DNA of 64,000 nt, from contig JAURVB010014474.1 in NCBI GenBank assembly GCA_033002965.1, forward strand, positions 1 through 64,000, given 5' to 3'. Below, piece after piece: positions 12,801 to 24,000 of this stretch. This stretch comes from Piper betle (taxonomy: Eukaryota > Streptophyta > Magnoliopsida > Piperales > Piperaceae). Under the pieces are notes generated by a model. That model saw only the letters and a list, made by a program, of their open reading frames with translations. It was not told the origin of the DNA and made no database searches. The first letter of the stretch is position 1; each line of letters starts with the position of its first letter. The position numbers were made by a program, and so were the translations under genes.

Positions 12801-12936
12801 AGAAGATCCTACATTGACGGAATGGGACCGCTTTGCTCATAGAGAATATATTAGGCTTTCCATGGAAGAAGATGGTGAAGATGCTTCAAATGGAAGTGCA
12901 GATGTTTGGGATGAATCACTTGAAGCTCCTTTCTGA
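6829..12936 (+). CDS. PP2A regulatory subunit B'' (EF-hand), 12 exons, one apparent 1-base frame break
   Basis: This encodes a B''-type regulatory subunit that directs the PP2A A-C dimer to substrates and binds calcium. Exons: 6829-6978, 7511-7753, 7829-7933, 8013-8112, 8349-8454, 8987-9077, 10632-10773, 11417-11564, 11677-11786, 12357-12513, 12586-12711, 12796-12936. Introns are GT-AG and phases agree throughout. The product would be about 539 residues, as in the Arabidopsis B''alpha/beta group. A canonical EF-hand loop ([12 protein letters not shown]) lies at about 404-415. A weaker loop ([12 protein letters not shown], Asn instead of Glu at position 12) is at about 331-342. Family phrases include [20 protein letters not shown] and the end [10 protein letters not shown]. 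Exon 3 is 105 bases where phase requires 106: after FYFQNG the frame shifts at a C4 run (7850-7853), and one more C gives a PPPPTD reading that rejoins the family sequence. It is otherwise intact. The start was chosen by the [20 protein letters not shown] beginning. TON2/FASS is a different B'' branch and fits less well. Confidence 0.93.
11831..12060. repeat. 112-bp tandem duplication in an intron of the PP2A B'' gene
   Basis: TTTTTGGTTCACAATTT starts at 11831 and again at 11943, followed in both by AATAATAATAACACTTTG and ending in CATTAGTCATCCCCACTTT. The two units are nearly identical. It sits in the intron between exons 9 and 10 and does not touch splice sites. Confidence 0.9.
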
Positions 12937-13134
12937 TATAAATGTTGGTAATTTGTCGGTATTACTCTGTAGTTCTAGTTTTATAATTGACCTGTTGCTT
13001 AACTGTTAAGAAGTGGGATTGGCCTTTTTTTTTAGTGTATGCTGTAAATATATGCTTTTATGTCTTATTTTGTAGATTTGGGTAATCCTTGGTACAATAG
13101 GAAGATTGCTTCAATGTGGTCGGCTAAAAAGGGT

Positions 13135-13276
13135 AATGATGTTTCCTAGTACTTAAATTGATAATCCTAGTGATTTGATGGGAATTATGGGAAGTTAGAG
13201 TTAGACCTCTGCTATATGTTGCGAAAATAACTAACTCAAATCACTAGGATTATCAATAACCCCAGGAAACATCATT
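13135..13276. repeat. Short inverted repeat (hairpin, MITE-like) after the PP2A B'' gene
   Basis: The left arm 13135-13178 (AATGATGTTTCCT...GATAATCCTAGTGATTTGA) is matched in reverse complement by 13236-13276, with a loop of about 57 bases. The arms match over about 40 bases with a few differences. It may lie in the 3' UTR or just beyond it. I cannot see a reliable target duplication, so the MITE label is an inference. Confidence 0.75.
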
Positions 13277-13279
13277 GGC

Positions 13280-16200
13280 CGTTAAATATCATGGTTTTGA
13301 GTTACGGAGACAAAGCCCCAATAGGAAAGTAGGGTTAACATTTTGTATTGGAGACCTATCCTGTAATGTTATCAAGATCATAAGATCAAAATTATAGGTT
13401 TTAGAGGCCTACATGTGCAGACTATAATTTCAAGAGATTCATTTATAGTTTTGGAAGTTTATTGTATTTTAGATAATGGAGAGATTTGGAATTTAAATAG
13501 TCTTGTATATTTTTACATAGCTGTAATTAGGTTTTTTAATGGAATAACACAGACTAGTCATATTTTCTGTCTTTCATTTGCTTCTAATTATCCTTTTCTA
13601 AATTTTATGCTCTTGCTGTTTTGCTTCATCTCTTGTATTCCCTCTATCCACTGTGGATAGAGGAGAAAGGGAGGGAGTAAGGGGGTGGTGCCAGTTAAGT
13701 TATCGCCTGTCAAAACATTTCCATTTGTACATGGAACCTAGTTCGTGTTCCTAACCTCAATTATTTGGCATCAGGTGGAAGAGTAAAAATAAAAAGAACC
13801 TTATTCTTCAATTTATTAGATTTTTTAGTTCTATTTTCTATTAATTTACCCTTTAGTTCTTCAACTCTATAATTTAAATGAACCTTTTCCTTATCTATAT
13901 ATCAATTCTTAGCAGATTTTAGGTTTTGTTTGGTCTGCTCATGTCACCTTTGTCATATTTGTCATTGTTGTTGTCCCCTTCCACTCTGTGGTTCTGGCAG
14001 GATAAGTCTCAAAACTAGGCAACGATTCCTGCTGTCTGCCAGCCGTCTATCGCTTTTACTTTTCCTTTTGTTGTGGTTCATCTTGCGCCTTAAGCCGTCT
14101 TCGTGCAGCCATCAAAAGAGCATTTGAAATATTTGTGTTAACCAATTAATGTTAGTGCGTGATTTGGGTTACACTGAATGGGACTTGTCAATGATGAACC
14201 ACATGTTTCTATGTTCGATCGAGTTCAAAGGAATAAATCTTGTGATAGTGATTATTGTCATATCTAGGGACAATGACATGTCAATAGAACTCGTGATGCG
14301 AATTTAAATTCTGTAATTTTGACGTTGTTCTTGATAACCGATATTGTGCCTGAAAGTGTGGTTTTCAGTTTTTATTATGAAAATGTGTAATTTCATGTTT
14401 TGATCTTAAAAATTGGCATTAGTTTACTTTGATTATTGCAACGAGTCCCAACTTGACAATTTTAGGATGTTGGTTAGATTATTTACTTTGATTGTTTGAT
14501 TCCATTAAAAATTAATCTGTCTATCACATGACAATATGTTTGTTGTACAATATTTTACAATAATTAATTACTCAATGAAGGGTGATGAGCTGCAATAAAA
14601 ATGGTGGAAATCTTTGTTGAACATTAATTGTCTGTTTGTTTTATTTCCTTTGTAACACTTCTTACTGGCTAGAATGACTTGTTTGCATAATGAAAGCATG
14701 CCCATTTGACTCTTCTGATTTGATAGTTGGTTCTTTTGTATGAATGCCTTCATCTAATATACAACGTCATCTTGGGCAGTTGTAAAAAAACATATATCTG
14801 TTTGTTAATACTGAGAAGGTTAGAAGAAGGTCCTTATGGCCATAAGATGAAGGTTATTGGGAAAGATATAAAAATGTAATATTTGAGCATTTATATGGTT
14901 TATGATTGAGTAGAATAGCGGAACGAGATATATCCAATTGTTTAGAAACATGCGGATGATGACTATGTTTATTTAGCCTGTGTATGCATTCCAGTTATTA
15001 ATGTTTTTTTTTTCGTGTAGATGGTTGAGACAAAAGTCTTGGACTCTTGTTGGGTGCAAGTATTGAAAGCCATAGAACTTGTTGTACCGAGTGATTGGGA
15101 TTAAGGTTGGCCTAGAAACCTACAATTTCCAGGTATTCTACTGTCGGCCTCACTGAAGATTGGAGGATAACATTACAAGGTAGATTATAATTCTTTGCTG
15201 ATAGCAGAAGCGTCTCCTTTGAGGGAAGTCCCTGACCTGTGTTTAATATTGGAATAGAGCTGGTTGACAGGATTTGAGAATGCTCAGATCAATCTTACAT
15301 TGCTTGGGGACTTATTTCTCTTTCCTTTTGTATTTGGATGATCGGCCAATGTCTCAGGGACACTAGTATTTGTTACGCTTTATATTGGATTATGTTTTCA
15401 GCCGGGCTCGGGTTAAAAATGTCATGCAAGTAACTTTACCGTGTCATATGATTTTGTTGATTTGATTCCATTATGTGAAAGGCTCTGCTTGTTACTTGTA
15501 GGTTTGGTCAATATTTTTCAGTTTGTGTCCTTGTTCATACTCTGGTTCAGCCTGTATAATTTAATAAGTCATTATGTCTTCGGTATATTCTAATTCTACC
15601 ATGAACTCAAGTTAATTGAAAAACACTAAAATATCTCATCATGCTCAAAGTTGGCTTGGTGTTTTTGTGAAAATTTCAGGAAGGCAACACAACCTACTGA
15701 TATGCCCCCTACTGGCTCACGGCAGGGGCACAAATTTTCATTTTAGAACCGCACCTGCTACGAATTCTATGATGCCAAAATTGAGAAGATTTATTCTATT
15801 TATTTCTCCTCTATATGATAAGCGTCTTCCTTTTATCTCACGTTGCGAATTTAGCGAGGTCAAGTGAGAGCTAATCTCACAATTGTTCCTACTTCCAGGT
15901 TAACCAGTTTTCCCTTGGCCAATTGAGCAACTCATGTAGGACTCATTTGCATTACAAAATGTGTGTCTCAACTATCAATTGGTAGTGTCCGTGCCATTAG
16001 CATCTCCCATCGTTTAGAAGATTGTCCCCCTAAAGCGGCTCCTTTTATTGTGTATTTTTGGCTATTAAGGATGAAAGAGAAGTAAAGCTTTGGATCGACT
16101 ACCTTTGAGAGGTAATCTCTACCGCCCGCTACTCCTCAATGCCCCCACCAAATCACTGGAGCCTCTTATGTGTACCTGCATTCTTCCCGTCTACGATCTA

Positions 16201-17350
16201 CCACGCTTCCTCGTTGTTCATAAATAGTCGTAGTTGATAAGGAGGAGGTTGGGCCATGGGACTTTGGGAGAAAAATGCTCTGATGGTTCTGAAGGAATAA
16301 TATCTTAAAAGGTCATGGATGAGTCACGGCATGGTCACAAATCACAAGCTTCCCTTGTTCTTTATTGTTTTTTGTCCAGAAAGTCATTTGCTCTTTACTG
16401 TAAACCTTCCCCTCGGATACTTTCGTGGCTCTCTCTTTCCGCATATTTGCTCCTGCTCCTGCTCCTGGCTTGGCTCCTCCCAAATGCTAATTATGATATA
16501 GCTGGACACCTTCTGACTCTCCCCACTTGCTAAATATCTGAAACAATAGTGCACATCTGAGTCTCTGACGTCTCGGCTGGACATACCAAGTGAATAAATG
16601 AAATGGACTTTCTCTTTTAAAGGTAATGAATGGAACGAGCAAACGGAATAAGACTAAATGAATATAGATCTTTAGAGCAATGAATGAATGAGATAAGCAG
16701 AGAAATATGGAGCAAAGCTGTCGCTCACATGACCCAACAAAATAAAAAAAGAGAGAGGTGGTGATGTTGAAGTAGCCATTGCGATGGATTAATAGATGAG
16801 TAAATCACAATCTTAGCTCGACGCCAGCTATGGCTTGAATGTTGACATTTCATGTTGTCTGCTTTTGTTCAAATACAAATCACCCTAATGTAAGTAAGAT
16901 CTTTGACTAATGAGAGTTACAAGTTAATATAGATTGCTAGATTTTATTGTCGATTTAAATTATTTAATTTTATAGGAAATTTTTTCTGGGCACATTAAAA
17001 GACATCATTAATTCCTTTGAGTATGCTACATTTCCTTCAATGGAAGGCAATATTTTCGAGATAAAATTTAATATTTTGAGTATACCTCCTTTCTCTAAGA
17101 ATGAAGTGATGTAACTATTTTCTTGCCTAAATTCTGAATTATTGTTGTTTCTTTATTCTCCCTTTTACTACAAACCATTACAAAAAAAGAGAGGAATATG
17201 TAAACTACAAAGGATAATATGAGGCACCAACTCTATAAATGCATCATTTAGTGGTGTAAGCAGTCTCCAAATTGATGCCCCACCACCCTGAAAAGAAATA
17301 CATCAATAAGCTTCCAACCAGTCATGAATTTCATCTGACACAGAAATATT
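13280..17350. other. Gene-free spacer
   Basis: There are AT-rich stretches with scattered short ORFs that lack codon bias, splice context or family motifs. 13640-13690 is a GGGAGGGAG-type purine patch. 16440-16480 has a CTCCTG repeat of a few units. 16590-16760 contains several AATGAATG/GAATGGA-like phrases. No tRNA or other RNA gene was recognised. Confidence 0.5.
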
Positions 17351-17394
17351 TTACCCTAAATGATGAGAGTGTTGATTATAAAACAAGGAATGGG

Positions 17395-17583
17395 GAAGAA
17401 CAGTGACAGTTTTATGACATAGAAATTGGCCTTGCAAGGTAAGCAACATCTGCTCATCCAAGCCATTTCAATCAAAGCTTGAAAATTTTTTGTGGGCTCA
17501 ATGCTCTCATCAAGTTCTTGGAGTTTGTCCTTGTCCCTCCTTTCTGTAGCACATCTGGGGCCACCTCTTCCATTCAAATATCC
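17395..17583 (-). pseudogene. Coding-like exon fragment of unknown family
   Basis: On the minus strand an AG is followed by about 60 codons reading GYLNGRGGPRCATERRDKDK and onward to a Cys-containing end (MSRCCLPCKANF). The composition is charged and Cys-rich, unlike the AT-driven ORFs around it. No further exons were found on either side and I do not recognise the family. It may be an isolated remnant of a gene, or chance. Confidence 0.25.
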
Positions 17584-17589
17584 TCCAAA

Positions 17590-20500
17590 CCTAACATAAT
17601 CTCATGCTTGGTACATGCATGAATTATGATCTTCAAAAATTTCTTTCAAATTGCAGTGACAGCCTTTTAGGCTAATTATCTTCCAAATAATTGGACTTTC
17701 AAATTAGTGGTATTTCTCGTACTATTGAACTGCTATAATGGAATGATCACTTGTAGCCTCATTAAGTATGCGGCGATTAGACGGGTCATTTGTTGAATGA
17801 ATGATGTAATTAAGCATTACAAGGAATTAAACTAATTAACTGGTTAACAAATATAATTTACTACACTTCACTCTATTTATAACAGCTAGTTAAGATACCC
17901 TATTAATCAATGGAGGTGGGTCCGAGTAGTTATGTGCTAGCAACTAATAAAATTGATTAAAAGTTGACAAAATTGGACTTGCAGGTAAAAACTATAATTT
18001 CATAAGGTAAGAAAACATATCTAAAATACAATGTAAGTATTGCAAGTATGATTAATGCAAGTTTAGTTGCTTTTAATTGCCAAATTATCCCATATATATA
18101 CACCAAAGTTTGTTAATAAGTTGTAAATATTATTTTGGCTTCCAAGGTTTCAATGAATCAGCAATATTAATAAGACCTCCAGATTAGGATGCTACATGAA
18201 GTTTTGCACAAGTCTCTAGTATGGGAAGTAAAGTCTAATATCGTGTTATTATAACTTATAACAAGTATGCGATAAAAAAACACTTGACAAATATACTAGA
18301 TATATGCGTGTGTTCCCAGTCTTATTTTTCTTCTAGCTTGTTTACAATTGAAATCATAGACATTAATATTATCTTTTTTTATGTCATTTTTTTGGGTATT
18401 TAAACTTGAGATTGGCAATGCGTGAACATTAGTGCATGTTTTTATCATAAGATTATTTATTTATATCTACCTTTATGCATAAAGAGGTGCATGTTTATGC
18501 AAAAATTATTCATATTTACTCCACAATAAACGAGCAAATTTGTGTCGTTATCTAAAGAAGAGGATCCTTGCTTTTGAGTGGGGATTGCGTCGCACATAAT
18601 GGGGAAACGTAAATTTAGAATACGATGGTGGAAGGAAATATTGGATTTGTCTTACATCGGTCGTAGAGGTTGTTAGTGACTTATATATATACTAACGAGA
18701 AAGTCTTATTCATTGAACTGGTTTTTGTAAATTTCTTTTGATTGTTCAAAGACTCTTTTGGGTTTGAAGGATTCAATACTGGTTTTGAAACTTGGGTGGT
18801 GGTCGAAAAGGCCCAACAGGAAAAAAAAGGGGCTATTTTAAACAGGGAAATATATTTAACCACATTTAATCAGAGTTATTTTTTTAATAATTATCAAATA
18901 TTTGCTCTTCATTTTGTTTTTAATAATAAAAGAAATTGATTTAGTATTAGTTACCAGGTTAGGTTGGAACATTGTGGGCCCTAATGATCTTTGTGTGGGA
19001 CCCAGTCGAAATTGAGGGTGACCAACCAAAAGAGCAGCCAAAGCCCCAGCTGGGCATGAGCTCTGCAGCCTGGAAGATACCGAGTCATTCCAGCTGGGAT
19101 GCCGGTGACGGCAAGGCCCGTTGGAAGGGTATTTTGGTCTTTTAATTAATTCACGATGCTTTTAAAATTTATGTTGGAAAAAAATTTTTTAATTAAAAAT
19201 TTGTTGCTGTATTCTCAAAAAGAAATGGCCACACTTAGCTGGGGAATTCATTTTCTTGTGCAATGTTTTGGTTACTTAAAATAAAGCACAAAATAAAATT
19301 GGCAAAATAAATTACAATGTGTTATATAATCCACTAAAAAAGGAGCTCATTTTATCATATAAATTAATAGATAGATGCAATAAGTTAATAGATAAATGCA
19401 TATAAATAAATAAATAAAAATAAGCTCTACATAGAAAAATATAAATATATAAATTTATTTGTTGTTATTTTTAACAGTAAGTGCAAAATTGTCAAGCAAG
19501 TTATTTATGAATAAGTCTAATCAAAATATTAATAATTCCAGTGAATCAATATTTTCATAAAGGTCAATCATACATAATGTGCCATTTAAGAGTTAGTAAT
19601 TGTTATAAATATATAACCCAAGATATTTCATATAATTTATATATAATAATAATAATAATTTAATCCATAATTAAAACTAATTTTTTAACATTAAAACATA
19701 TATATTTAAACTAACTTAATGAGTCAAACAGGGAGGGGCTAAAATGGAATTATTGTTCAATATTAGTAAACTACTAATGCACAGAACTAAAATTATTACA
19801 ACATTTAGAGTAGCATTACATTAACAACTAACAATAATTTTTTTCATTATATTATTATTGCGTTAATTATCATATTAGGTCTAAAATAAAATGTCATCCT
19901 TACCCTCCCCCAAAATGATTGCCAGGTAGAAGTCGGTGGCAGCCTAAACAATCGCTTTCCCATTTAAAGCGATTATTTTATTACATGATTTAATTAACAA
20001 AGATTACAAATCTTTTTTAATAAAAAACTATCTTAATTGTTATTTTAATAATAATAAATTATTTGTACATTACCTATAAAAAGAAGTTTTTTTTATCAGG
20101 TGAAAAAAATAAAAAAGTTATTTGTAACAAATTACTTATATATATATATATCATACCTTTTATGCCCATATAAAAGAGCAAAATTAGTGTTAAAAAAATA
20201 ATTTTCATATAATTTGTGCTTGAAGTTCCTCTTGAGACAGGTTGGAAGAAGAATCAAATTACAAATTATTATTTTTTGTGATAATGGTGAGATAAAAAGG
20301 ACTAACTATAAAGTTAACATGAAAAAATACACTTGATTGTCATTTTTCCAATAGTTAAATCTGTTTATATTATTCATGTTTTTAAACTTTACTAAATTAA
20401 TTTTATCGTCTAGTGACTAATCATCTTTATAATTAAACTGTGCATAATAATATACACAGACATAATATTTTCTTGAGATAATAATTTTTTATATTTTTAT

Positions 20501-20640
20501 AAATATCTTCCATTGAGGATACGAAAAAAAACAAAATTGTTTAAAACAAAGTATAATTTTTTTTTCAGAGCCAATACAAATTGTTTAACATTGGATTCTT
20601 CTTTAATTATTGTAATTAGTTTTAATTAATCTACTAATTA
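17590..20640. other. AT-rich gene-free spacer
   Basis: Long A/T tracts with no supported gene. 18540-18690 reads like a fragment of a dispersed repeat (TTGTCTTACATCGGTCGTAGAGG, similar in style to LTR ends). 18955-19140 is a GC-richer island without a usable reading frame. 19600-19660 has TAA repeats and 20138-20152 a short TA run. Confidence 0.45.
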
Positions 20641-21055
20641 TTATTATAAAATATCACTTCCATTAAAGCTCACACCTTTACCTCTCTCCTTGTCACTCCC
20701 TCTTCCTCCTCTCCAACAACCCCCCCCCTCTCCTCCATTAAAGCTCTCTCTGCTCTGCATTCTCATATTTTTTTAGCAGCTTTTTGATCTCTTCGTGTGA
20801 GTTCCACTACCGTTTCTCTGTTATTCTCTTTTGGTTGCTTGCTTGGTCTGTAGGGAACCAGATTTGTGGATTGGTTACCAGTTATCGGCTGTTCTTTGAT
20901 CAGTCCCATTTGCGGATCTTTGTTGTTTGTGAGAGTGTTTGGAGTTCTGGGTTGTGTTGGATTCGATCTGAAGTTGTAGCAGGTGGTTCCTGAGGTGGTG
21001 TTGATAGCTTGATACTGTTCTTGCTGGCTGTGGTAGTTGGAGCTTGGTGGAAGGA
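20640..21055 (+). promoter_or_regulatory. 5' leader of the CIP7-like gene
   Basis: A CT-rich block (about 20670-20760, with a C9 run near 20720) leads into a T/G-rich leader typical of plant 5' UTRs. The translation start at 21056 follows GAAGGA. A leader intron is possible but not demonstrated. Confidence 0.5.
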
Positions 21056-24000
21056 ATGAAGGCGGGAACGCGGCTTGATTCTGCTGTTTTTCAGCTCACA
21101 CCCACTCGGACCAGGTTAAATTCGGGATCTTTGTGCTTGGTTTGTTGTTTTTGGATGGTTTGATGTGTTGGTTGATTGGTTTTTCTGAGAGATCCAAAGG
21201 AGCTTTTTTTTGTGCTGTTGATGGATGCATGATCTGTGAACTCTGATCTGGATTACCTGGGTTTGAATTGAATGGCGCTATCTACTTTTTTTGGGACCAT
21301 CTTGGGGTTTGGGAGCGGCTTAGATGTTTGAAGCTGATAAAATCGAAGAACTTTTGCGGTGGCAAATTTCATTCTTTTTGGATCTTAAGCGAGCTGGGAT
21401 AGTTTAACGATTGTTTATTGAATTAGAAACGCCCATTCTAGAAAATTATAGATTGAATCAAATATTTGTGTTATGTTATCGCCATTTTGTTTGATTTACG
21501 GTTTTTGATTCAACCATTTTCAGTTTTTGATTAAAAAGTTAATCAATTATTATCTCTGTTTTATTTTTATCTTTTTAATAAGATGCATTTTTATAAAAAC
21601 TCCAAATTTTACTTTTTAACATGCGTGCTCAATTGTGGTAATTGAAGTGTGTCATTATACTTGGATTTTTTTTACAGGAAAGCTATTTTCATGTGATTTC
21701 ATGCATCATTGAATAGTAATTTTTGTTCTAGAATCCACTTATTGGCTTTCCTGGAATTTTTTTTTGCATTAGATAGTCCGCATGTTATCCTGTGATTCTA
21801 CCTATTAATTAGAATTTTTTTCTTTAATCCAGATGTGATCTGATTATTATAGCAAATGGGAAAAAGGAGAAACTTGCCTCCGGATTGTTGAATCCTTTTC
21901 TGGCTCACTTGAAAACTGCGCAAGAGCAAATATCAAAAGGCGGTTATTCTATTACACTTGAACCTGGTTCTGAGGGTGAAATGGCTTGGTTCACAAAGGG
22001 CACATTGGAGAGGTGGAAGCTCTTTTCTTATAAGCAAAGATTCTGAATAAATGTGGACAATGAGTAGAGAGAAATCTGAGAAAAATGGTTGTATTTTGAT
22101 CATGTATCTTGCAATTTTTCGCAGGTTTGTGCGGTTTGTGAGCAATCCGGAAATCTTGGAACGAGTAGATACAATAGAATCTGAAATGCTGCAAATCGAT
22201 GAAGCAATTGCAGTGCAGAGCATAGAGAATCTGAAAATAAATCCTGTATGTAAATTTACCATTTTTTTATCTACTAGATTTTCCTATTTTGTTAATTCAG
22301 TTAATATTGAAGTTCCCTTATAAATGCCCCTGAGAACTTGCAATATTTATGGCCTTGATCAGGGAAAGGTCTTCTCCCTTCCTCCAACTAACGGTTTTTT
22401 ATCTCTTTTTCCTTAACTTATGAAAGGTTTGGTTTTTACAGGTTGAAGGTCTTCAATCCAAGCCTGCATGCAATACTGAAGGTACTTATAATTGCAAAGT
22501 AAATGATCATTGGACTGGTCGTTATGAGTTTCGTAGTACCAAGTTCTCATTATCTTCCTTCTCATCCGGATGCCCTTATATTTTATATCTTCCTATTGAC
22601 AGTTTTGAAGCCTGGAACTGATAGTGGGGCAGAAAAGGCAATTGTACTTTTAAGGTACAGACAATTGTACTAGCTTTGATTTACCCTTTCCATCTAGTAA
22701 GGTTCCTCATTTTGATTCCATTACATTATTGCCAGCCTGGTTCACATCCTCCGGAAGCTAATGGGTCTGCAGTTCAAGAGGAGAATTCGAAGTATGTGAT
22801 GAGGACAAATTACTGACACATTATTTTTTTGTGAGGATATGTGACACTTATGCTAGTCCAAATAACTAGATTAATATGTTTTGTTTTGCAAGAGCAAAAT
22901 TGAGGGATTAAGGTTGAAAATGAGCAGTCCTCTAGCATTTGTCTCCTGTGTATCATGCATTGGATAGTTTTCTATGCCAAACTTCAACTATTTTATGGAT
23001 GTTAGACGGGATAGTTGTCACCTTACAGATATTTCAAATGCAAAAACTGCTACTGTAGAGTTATTAAAGGACATGAGTTGCACCTTAAGGGCACGGTCAT
23101 GTTTGTCCGGCTTACTGTTCCTCTGAAGGTGTTGTAGAGTGGAATTGCCTAAAATTGAGAAAGAGTCGTTGTTTTATGGAGTCATTCAAGCATATTTCAT
23201 ACCTAACATTTAATTTCATTTGAGCAATTACTAAGTTATCAGCCAATGAATATATCTTCAAGCTAACTCCACCAATGCCCCTGCACCGCTGGTCCCAAAC
23301 CCAGATAAAGCAGGAGCGTTGGCATCAAAAAGGGCATCCGGCCATCCAAAATTTTGCCGTTTGTAATCACATAGATTGTAGTTTAGGATCCATGTCTATT
23401 TGGCATTGAAAATTGTTTAATCTGCGAAACATAATTTTCAAATTTCTTAAGGTTTTTTATCTCAGGATTTAAGTCCATGTCGCACATCTTTTTGCAGAGT
23501 TCAACTTCTAAGAGTGCTTGACACTAGGAAAGCTGTGCTTAGGAAAGAACAAGGCATGGCATTTGCACGTGCTGTAGCAGCTGGCTTTGACCTGGAACAA
23601 ATGTCTGACTTGATTGAGTTTGCCAAATGTTTTGGTGCGTCTCGCTTAATGTAAGTAATATTTGCTGTTCAGAGAAATTTGTTTGCGAAATAGTAATTAA
23701 TCTGTATCATTGTAACATCTTTTTGTGTTTTGAATTGATAGGAAAGCATGCTTGAAATTTATGGAGCTGTGGAAGCAGAAACATGAAACGGGACAGTGGG
23801 TGGAAGTTGAAGCAGCTGAAATCATGTCTGCTCAATCGGATTTCATTTCTCTTAATGCTTCTGGAATTATGCTTGCAGATGACACGAGAATGCAGGGTTC
23901 CAATTTCGGAGTGGAACTGGACAGCAGTGGGAAAGCAAGCCCTGATACTGGAGATGGAAGCTCACATATAGGCATAAATGGTGGTTAGTGTGAACTTTGT

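Noticed and set aside
6829..12936. Identification of the PP2A gene as TON2/FASS
   Set aside because: Phrases such as [20 protein letters not shown] and the SLEAPF end belong to the B''alpha/beta branch; TON2 has a different sequence.
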